Of a DNA stretch of 64,000 bases, positions 56,037 to 64,000 are shown piece by piece. The DNA is taken from positions 191,167,619 through 191,231,618 of the forward strand of contig NC_081410.1 of the NCBI RefSeq assembly GCF_030272615.1. The letters run 5' to 3'. The notes under the pieces were generated by a model. It was not told where the DNA came from, did not search any database, and saw only the letters and a list, made by a program, of their open reading frames with translations. The position numbers and the translations under genes are program-made. The stretch is from Cryptomeria japonica. Taxonomy: Eukaryota; Streptophyta; Pinopsida; Cupressales; Cupressaceae. Position 1 is the stretch's first letter. The number at the start of each line of letters is the position of its first letter.

Positions 56037-56136
56037 CAACTATTTTGATTCTACACTTTACACCATATTAGGCAGACCTAATTGATGTTATTTTGATTGC
56101 AAATGGTATATAAGGGATGAACTCATTTTGGGGATG
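56037..56136 (+). repeat. 100-bp direct repeat, left copy (Copia LTR segment)
   Basis: Shares CAACTATTTTGATTCTACAC, ACCATATTAGGCAGACC and GGTATATAAGGGATGAACTC with 57053-57151, with only a few differences. The TATATAAG word suggests the TATA-box part of an LTR. Confidence 0.9.
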
Positions 56137-56254
56137 TGTATTGCCCAAACTTTTGGGCAAAAACACAACAACAATTTTTTTTTAAAAACGCTTAATTACT
56201 TGTGAATTACGTAATGCCTAGATGTGGTTGTTCACTTAGTTTCACTAATATGAT

Positions 56255-57042
56255 AACTTAAGTGTTAACTTAATTAGGTCTATAATGTGAGTGATTAAAT
56301 ATTTAATTAACTCTTAACTAAGGGAAAACTTAAGAACTTCTCCCAAGTCCACAAGCAATTTAATATTTAATTAATTAAATTTTAACCAAGTGTTGAAAAC
56401 CATTCAATTCAACTTAAATATAATTACTAATAAATTATGCTTCAATTTCTTATAATTTACTAATAATTCCCACTGCTATTTAAAGTTGATTAAAATATTC
56501 TGATAATGACATTACAACTTTATTGTTAATTAATTAACCTAATTGAATTCTTCAATATTAACTATATTAGTATTATAATAATTCCCTTATATCAATATTG
56601 AATTAAAAATCATAAGATTTTATTGCCAACCTAATATTTCTTCACCACAAATAATATTAGGTTGGTAGATAAAATCTTATGATTTTTAATTCAATATTGA
56701 TATAAGGGAATTATTATAATACTAATATAGTTAATATTGAAGAATTCAATTGGGTTAATTAATTAACAATAAAGTTGTAATTACATTATCGATCGGAATA
56801 ATTTAATCAGTTTTTAAATAGCAGTGCGAATTATTAGTAACTTATAAGAAAGTGAAGTATAATTTATTAGTAATTATATTTAAGTTGAATTGAATGGTTT
56901 TCAACACTTGGTTAAAATTTAAATAATTAAATATTAAATTTCTTATGGACTTGGGAGAAGTTCTTAAGTTTTCCCTTAGTTAAGAGTTAATTAAATATTT
57001 AATCACTCACATTATAGACCTAATTAAGTTGACACTTAAGTT
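56255..57042. repeat. Large inverted repeat (arms of about 385 bp, 16-nt loop)
   Basis: The left arm 56255-56637 and right arm 56654-57042 are complementary over almost their full length around the loop 56638-56653. Outer ends read AACTTAAGTG and CACTTAAGTT; inner ends read CCAACCTAATAT and ATATTAGGTTGG. Most differences lie toward the outer half. Transcription in either direction would give a long hairpin RNA. No coding capacity is seen. Confidence 0.9.
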
Positions 57043-57052
57043 AAATCTAGGA

Positions 57053-57151
57053 CAACTATTTTGATCCTACACTTTACACCATATTAGGCAGACCTAATTG
57101 ATGTTATTTTGATTTCAAATGGTATATAAGGGATGAACTCATTTTGGAGAT
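57053..57151 (+). repeat. 100-bp direct repeat, right copy
   Basis: Partner of 56037-56136. It continues without a break into the LTR-like sequence leading to the Copia gag relic, so this copy is probably in its original place. Confidence 0.9.
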
Positions 57152-57680
57152 GGATGTATGAGTGGTGTGCATTATGTGAAGCATTTTGTGAAGTTGTACA
57201 AAGGTGCACAAGTATAGTAAAACAATAATGAAGGCAATTTCAAATGTGTTCTAATAGAGAACTGTAATCAGCATATCAGTGGATGTGGTTTCCTACAGTT
57301 CAATCATATTGATGTATTTCTCTTATATGTAATGTATCTCTCCCTAAAGAAGTGATCGTTAGTGTCTGTAAGTTTTTGTATCTTGCCTTGAGGTTGCATT
57401 TCTTAGTTTTGCAAGTCCACATCAAGGGTAGTGAGCTTCTTGGAGCCTAAACAATGTAACCTATTCTTTCATATAGTGAGATAGATCTCATCATGGTTTT
57501 TTTCCTTATTGGGCTTTCCACGTAAAATCTTGGTGTTCATTTGTGATTGCTTTTGTGCTTTTTAGTTCTTTATATTAGCAAATGCAAATTGAATGAATGA
57601 TAATTGAGTGGTTAAATTGGTTAGGTTTTGATATATGTTAATTCACCCCCCCTCTCAACATTCGGTTGTGTTCAACAATC
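57152..57680 (+). mobile_element. 3' part of a Copia (SIRE/Maximus-like) LTR and degenerate primer site
   Basis: It carries the usual end of these LTRs: GAGATAGATCTCATCATGG, TTTCCACGTAAAATCTTGG and AATTCACCCCCCCTCTCAAC. Next comes ACAATCAGTATTAGAG (about 57674-57689), which looks like a decayed TGGTATCAGAG initiator-Met primer site. A gag relic follows. The partner LTR is not in view. Confidence 0.65.
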
Positions 57681-57734
57681 AGTATTAGAGAAAGGTTCCT
57701 AAAGAAAAAGTCTAATAGTTGAGGTAGATCTGAC

Positions 57735-58200
57735 ATTTGAACACTATGTTTGAATTTGTGAAAGATTTAGATATTATGGAACCCCATCAATGGGAGATTG
57801 ATGTTATAGTGGATATGGAAGGATAACTAAGTACATTTTGTGTTAATCTAGATGAAAGTAGAGGAAATAACAAGAAAGTAGAAGAATACATTAGGTATTT
57901 AAGAAAGCAAGTTGAAGATGGAAAAAAGACCATTGATGATCTTGAAACAAAATTACATATCAAATTTAGAGAATTTATCAAACTTGAAGAAGAAGTGAAG
58001 ATGTTGAGAAAAGTGTTGAAAGAAGAAAAATAACAAATTGCCAAGGGGTTGAAGCTTAAAGGTGGCAGTGAAATGCTTTATGTGATGTTGAGTGCTCAAA
58101 ATAAAACTAAAGATAAAGGCGGGCTTGGCTTCGAAAAAAGGTGAAATCTCTAAGACTTCCCAGCAAAGTGTAAAGGAAAGGAAAAGGTCAAGGATGAATT
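57735..58200 (+). pseudogene. Copia gag relic with coiled coil
   Basis: Plus-strand text VKDLDIMEPHQWEIDVIVDM, then a stop, NNKKVEEYIRYLRKQVED, LETKLHIKFREFIKLEEEVK, MLRKVLKEEK, another stop, and GSEMLYVMLSAQNKTKDK with GGLGFEK. The heptad-rich middle and the LSAQ...GLGFEK tail are typical of the C-terminal gag of SIRE/Maximus-type Copia elements. Two stops; no zinc knuckle or pol follows. Confidence 0.65.
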
Positions 58201-61200
58201 GATCTAAGGACCTCCATATTATTAAAATAACAAAATACATAAATTACACATAATTAATCATTAGTTTGTATAGCTTGCTCAATATACATTGAATAGATAC
58301 AAAAAGTTATAATTTGACATAATGTTTAAGTACATGTGCCAAGAGATTGGCTAAACATAAGAAAATTATTATTTTTTATTACAAAGAACCATAGGGTTGA
58401 TTATAATGAATATATAAAACATATATGTATTGTGATCCAAAAAACTATCACACAATCGAATCCAGAAGCAATTATAGAAAACAATATGGATTGTGGAAAT
58501 CTCATATCATTATATAAAAGATAGCTAAAAATCATCCTAACAATGGCTCCCAACATTTATCTCCCACAAGTACACCACAAGTGAGAACACTGTCGGAGTG
58601 CTTTATCGCCCAACCATGAAACATTTATGCTTCCCCAAATTTCTTCATGATAGAAAGAACCATTGACTTTGCATGAGGATGCCTAGCAACTTAAAACTGA
58701 TAGGAGATGGAATCTGGTGCAACTTAGTGTATTTACAATCTAAGATTCTATTGTAACAACACTAAGATATGGAAGAGAGTGTAAATGAAATGATTTAATT
58801 AGCAAGAATATACTAAGAGACCAACAAAAACTTTGGCCAGAGATCTTTTAAGGCCAACTACTAGCATATGAGTTAAAGCAGAGACTTAAACTTGTCTAGA
58901 AACTCACCCTTCTTTTTCTCCATATTCGACACCTGTCCAATAACACAAAAAAGCACAAGAATACATCAATACAAACATGTATACAAATGCACACAAAAGC
59001 ATATGTTGCACAAAAGAGCATAAACATCATTCTAATGCTTGTAAGTGCTTACAAGTGCACAAGTCTATGATTAAACCATTCATGGTCTATCGAAGCATCT
59101 ATCTATGCAACATTGTATGACAATAAAGAAGGCATTAAATTATGCATTATTTACTTAACAAGTAATCGAACATCCTAATATCATTTTAGGCCACCAATAT
59201 TCTAAAGGTTCTGAAAGAGTCCTAATTTAAACTAAATCACCAAGCATTTACACTCATATTGGTAGAGGTAAATATAAATACATATCTAATAGATTATTGA
59301 GGATTAAGATTAGTTTCCAAAATGATCTTAAATATTCCTAGCAAGGCACTCAATGAAGTAAAAGAATTCCAACATGAATAATCCTAGGATCTTTGCCACT
59401 TTTAATAATGTATAATAATTTGAATCAACAAGACAAACTTAAAACCTAAGTCTTCTACTTTTATTCTAGACTCTTTTCAAGCAAGCATAGATAAGCATGT
59501 AGACTCTTTTAGGTAGATCTATTTATAAGGAAGACTTTATTTAGATTTATTTTAGAGCCTTAGAGTATCCTCATCTTTAGCTCTGACTAGAAAATAATGT
59601 CTCATAGAGTAGGTCTACTAGTGTAGAATGATAATAATAATAATTGTTTCACTCAAAATTTAGAGTTCAAATTTATTCTATTATTTCAATGATATTGTAG
59701 TATAAGCTTCCAATGGAAAATTCTAAGGTTCGTAAACACAAACTTCAATTATTATATACAATAAAACATTAGAAATTTTCCTAATCTATAAGATTATGTC
59801 TTCTTATTTATAGTGTAATTTTTTTATAAATGTATGTAAAGTGTCTTTCATATCTTACCCATATTATGATGAAATTCCATATTAAACTAAGTTATAATTT
59901 ATATATTCTTCCTATAAATTAAATAAAAGATATCTACATCTTATGATAATACAATCTAAATAAGAACATCATCATTATACAAGTTTGAAACATAATTGCT
60001 TAAAGTTAAATAGGAGTATTTTCTAATATCAAACTATTTTTTTTCTTTTTACCCCACGTAGTGTAAATAGATATATGATCATAGTAGCAGAGAGAGTGAA
60101 CTTGAATAAAAGTGATAATGAATTCCCTACAATCTTAAGACCAATTCGCTATAAAGATATATCACTTCTTATCTTTAAACAGTGTTTTAAGATGACAAAT
60201 GTAAAATAAAACAAAAATAAAAGATATGACTCAACATAGACATGAGATGGTCGCAAATTACTATGTTCCAAAACACACAAATCCTTTCAGACAATGTCAA
60301 CCACAACTGCAATATCAAAATGATCCAGGTGGATCTAGAAAAACCTAAAAATTTCACAGTCTCAAAATCTCACAAAAATGACATCATTGTGTAGGGCTCG
60401 TCGATACGGTTCAAACACAAGTTGAACGGGCTCAAGAGGAGTCTGTATGCAAAAGTTATGACCAGTCAAAGTTTTGGTCAAAATGATGACATGGCATCAC
60501 CAAAATGTGACACATGGAAGGACAGGTGACATATGACATGGCAAGAGTAGTGAGTTGGCAGTGGCACAAATATGGATTAAAACATAATTATTAAAAGAAA
60601 AAAAATATGGTTTAAAATAAATAAATTAAGGAGGATTTGGTGGGATTTAATCCCTTAACCCATGCCTTAAAATCCTCTTGCCTTACCATTGTTTATGATA
60701 AAAGGAAAATCCCTCCGTTTACATAAATCTTTAAATAAGATTTAATTCTCCTAAACATAAAGTTTTATAAGCCCATTTTATTAGGAGAATATTAGAGGCT
60801 ATTTAAATGGCTTTTGAAAGATTTCAAAAGATTTTAAATTCTCCTTTCCCTATTAATAAGGGGAGAAAAAAAAACCTTATTTAGTACAAAAATAAATTCT
60901 CAAATGTAAAAGCACCTATAACCTCCATTAAGGGCTAAATAACATATTGTTTTAAAACAAATTGGGAGGATAATGTTAAACCAGATTTTTTGTATTTGTA
61001 AAGAGGAGATTTTTCAAGATTTTATATGTAAAAATGGAGAGATAAGGTGATTTTGCAAAATCAATTGGTTTTATACCAATTTGAGCAATTTTTTTATATA
61101 AAAGAGGGTAGTGTAGGATGGAAAATTCATTGAAGTGGTGATAACTTGAGAGAATTTTCATGCTTTTGAAAGTGGAGAATTGTTAAAAGGAGATTGCAAG

Positions 61201-63773
61201 GTGTTACTATGCACCAAGAATTGTAAAAAAGTGAGAGATTGTGAGTCATTTGATACAGATTTTGCCAAAGTTTGAATATTGTAACAAGGCATTTTGCTTG
61301 GCAATATTAATAAAGCCGTCCTACTTGGCGATATTAATAAAACGGTCCTACATTGAGAAGCGGACCCAGAGACGTAGCTATATTGAAGCTTGTGATCTCG
61401 CTTCTATCTTCTAATTCTATTTTATTCGTTTCATTTTTAATTTCTTCTTTAAGTTATTATTTAACATTATTAAATTGTGCAAAGGATTAAGTGAACTTAG
61501 CTTTTATAATTTCAATGATTAAACATCATAACCATACAATTCTGTTTGCAATCGAAATCTGTAATTTAAATTAAGCAGAATTTTATTTAACCTTAATTAC
61601 AGATCACAAAACGTACTCATGTTCCATATAATTACCCTCCCCTATCATTTACCTTCGGTGGCGGTAATCTCTGAGTCTATACCATGTGAGATAAATAATT
61701 TTCTCGTGCTTGGGGTACTATAATTTGCTGTACAATTTTCTAGATGTTTTACTATGTCTGTATGAAGCTCCCAGATTTGCACCCAAGTTCCACAATAACT
61801 GTTTTACACAATATGCGGCTAAGGAGTTAAGTGATGACTGTTTTTGTTCATTTAGTTTTAGAGAGACGAACCAAAATAAGCACCCCTACAGTTGTAGCTT
61901 TAATCTTTTCACAATAGGCAAAAAGTAGATCTAAAAATACAGAGGGTTTAGAGCTGGTATATTCTTGGACCCAAGAGAAAACTTTTGCGGCCCTTTTAAA
62001 TGAAAAAGAAATTGGTTGCAGATTAAAAAAAATAAAAATTAACGTGAGTGCGTGGAAGATTAACTGTGGAAAATTGTTCTCAGATGTGTGGACCATTTCC
62101 CTCATTTTTAGCATAGGCAATGATCTTGTGGAGGTTACTGGTGTTTCTAAATTGAAACCATCTGAAAAATAGGCTTGCACTACAATAATGTGCACTGCTT
62201 CAGATATCCAGTAGTAATTTGAAGAAAAAAATCATGTATTTATATATGTATGCGTTAGAATTTAACTTGTCTAATGTCGATATTTATATGCATTAACATT
62301 ACTCAATTATTATTAGAAGATGAGGTGATTTCTATCAGCAAACACTATCCAGTCATTTTCTCCCAAATGGGTAACATTGATTTCAAGATGCCAGATTTAG
62401 AGAACGTGATTAACATTTGGAATGAGGTTCGACATGTAATGGATTTTCTATCAAGGTTTTAGAAATTTTCAGGTAATTACAATGGCAACCGGAGAGCCCG
62501 ATTGTTTTGCTAGTGCGCCGCTACCTGAGCACAAAGTGGAAGCTACAAAGCAAGATATGGACATGTATCAGGCATAATGAGAGTGAATTTTTGTCAAATA
62601 TTACGGTTGGTAAAGTATGCGAAAAGTGGAAGCTCAAACAACTTTGTGACAAAACGTTTCAAGAGCGGTCATTTCACGAAAATTTACTAATTTCAAGATG
62701 TCGCAGCGATTGGTAAGTTAAAAATGTTTTTCGAAACTTTTAGGTGAATGAGATATGTAGATATAAGGCCAAAGGCTACTACCTGTGCTAGATTCATAAT
62801 GTGTGGTCATGAATAGGCAGTCGACATGCATAGACAGGAAAAATGATACTTCAGACATAGCACGTAGCCATAAGCATGTGGAGATCACAGAACAGGTATG
62901 ATTTGGTTTTTATTGAAAAGGCTTCAGAAACTTCAAGCAAATGCAATAAAACTAATGGAAAATAAAACTATTCAATAACTAATATATGTATCGCTTTTCA
63001 AAGCAGGTAATACTTACCTCGTTTGTACTATCCAAACAATAGTCTCTCTTTTCCTTTCATGTCAGCCTTTCCTCAACTCCTAAATCCATTACAACTTCTG
63101 AAATTTTTGTGCGTATAGGTTGTTGGTTACCAGAGAGAGTGACCTTATTATCTTGCCTTCATAGTAGCCATCAAATTCAGCAGCAGCAAGCTCCTTATCA
63201 CAAATCGTATAACATGAGAATTTGTGTTTGAATTAACATGAATGCCATGGGAAGAGAAGAATCTGTGGTCTTGTGCATTAAGCTTTGTGAGAGTTCCCCC
63301 TCCTCCCCCTAGTCGATGATCCAGAATCTCTGCGTTATTGATGCCATCATAATACCTTCACCAATCTAAGCCAATCTTGGAATCGTTGTCCTTGCCATTG
63401 ACCTCCCCTCTCGAAGAAAGATCACCATTCTCCTCTAACTCTCTGTAAGATTTCCTCCACATCGTGTGTGGGATTGTTGGCTCCAACAACACACTTTTCC
63501 ACCGCTATTTCCTCGACATCATTGCCAACAAGTCATACAAAACTCAAGTGGGTAAGACCAGTACATGCATCCCAAATAAAGATGATAATTAATAATCTAT
63601 TTTCTTTTTATTTCTAACCATACTAAAATGGTGGACGTGAGTGCAACAAATGTTCCCACTGCCCATTGTAACCGCCATTCCCATAAATAACTCAACAATT
63701 GATCCACCAGCTAATTGTTAAATTTGACCCACTACCAATAACATTTGATTAAAAATCAGTAATTATTAACAAC
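58201..63773. other. Intergenic DNA with few recognised features
   Basis: A/T-rich, with no domain identified on either strand. 61286-61350 contains a 31-bp tandem pair (CTTGGCAATATTAATAAAGC and CTTGGCGATATTAATAAAAC), possibly an LTR tail. 62475-62712 is a candidate exon listed separately. 63290-63530 is more GC-rich and C/T-rich, but no frame was recognised. Confidence 0.45.
62475..62712 (+). other. Candidate isolated exon, function unknown
   Basis: A stretch richer in G and C than its surroundings, bounded by TTTTCAG on the left and GTAAGT on the right, like an internal exon. One frame is open throughout (LQWQPESPIVLLVRRYLST, KWKLQSKIWTCIRHNE, ITVGKVCEKWKLKQLCDKTF, RCRSD). A different frame begins MATGEPDCFASAPLPEHKVE but stops after 32 codons. 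No family is recognised and no neighbouring exon was found. Confidence 0.25.
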
Positions 63774-63959
63774 ATGGATAATTATGGATTATGTCAATTA
63801 ATGAAACCTAATGAAGATCAAAAGAATTTCATTCTGGTATGGAATAACAAAAATTTAAGGAAGTCTTCTCTTGCTCAAATTGGGTATTCATCATCCTTTA
63901 ATGGCAATTGTTTTTCATGCAATAAGTTTGGAAATAGAGCTAGTGAGTGTAGAAGTTAA
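63774..63959 (+). pseudogene. Copia gag zinc-knuckle fragment
   Basis: A 61-codon frame ends NGNCFSCNKFGNRASECRS. This is the CX2CX4HX4C knuckle of Copia gag with the His replaced by Asn, preceded by the typical Asn/Lys/Tyr-rich stretch. It stops shortly before the window ends, so any pol region would lie outside. Confidence 0.6.
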
Positions 63960-64000
63960 ATAAGATCTTTAGTCATTTAACAATCGATGCTACTCTTGCA

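Noticed and set aside
1-64000. CRISPR arrays, bacterial operons, rRNA or complete tRNA genes
   Set aside because: None seen; the tandem arrays present have no regular spacers and the context is a plant nuclear genome.

Overview
The window looks like intergenic DNA from a seed plant with a large, old, transposon-filled genome. The evidence is an intact gene resembling plant SIAMESE-RELATED CDK inhibitors, a pentatricopeptide-repeat (PPR) fragment, plant-type LINEs whose ORF2 carries an extra RNase H domain, Copia elements primed by initiator-Met tRNA, and a Ty3/Gypsy relic with a plant-mobile-domain gene. Heavy decay, AT-richness and deep nesting suggest a gymnosperm, but that is inference.

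Layout. 1-2220: AT-rich DNA and one intact-looking single-exon gene (SMR-like, 1798-2220, +). 2950-13982: an almost complete decayed LINE on the minus strand (ORF1, endonuclease, RT, zinc region, RNase H and an unrecognised downstream ORF). Its RNase H domain is split by a 2.8 kb Copia-type remnant (5419-8234, 5-bp duplication GAAGC). 15428-16125: two adjacent minus-strand fragments of unrelated cellular genes (PPR, then FAD monooxygenase). 16639-18818: a 2.2 kb short-LTR element. 20845-22727: a solo Gypsy LTR (CCTAC duplications). 24747-30740: a full-length dead Copia element (339-bp LTRs, TATAT duplications).

30905-44081 is a nest. A minus-strand Gypsy 3' LTR (30905-41057) was split by an 8.7 kb element (31472-40155, 1.64 kb LTRs, GATCC duplications). 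That inner element keeps one long gag-protease-G-patch frame but has no RT or integrase. Beyond the outer polypurine tract, in antisense, lies a spliced plant-mobile-domain gene (41458-44081) whose intron holds about 14 TAGCGC-type motifs.

45918-49232: two more LINE 3' ends. One RNase H domain is split by a 255-bp foldback element with a hammerhead-ribozyme-like core, the other by a 462-bp terminal-inverted-repeat MITE. 50600-51120: the C-terminus of another non-LTR element. 55165-58200: a T-rich minisatellite, a large hairpin (two arms of about 385 bp) bracketed by 100-bp direct repeats, and a Copia LTR-to-gag junction. 58201-63773 is mostly featureless; a Copia gag zinc-knuckle relic lies at 63774-63959.

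Only the SMR-like gene looks functional. The rest is a stratified record of insertions, several datable by paired LTRs, target duplications and reading frames that close up across an insertion. All coordinates and identities were read by eye; no alignment or database search was run.
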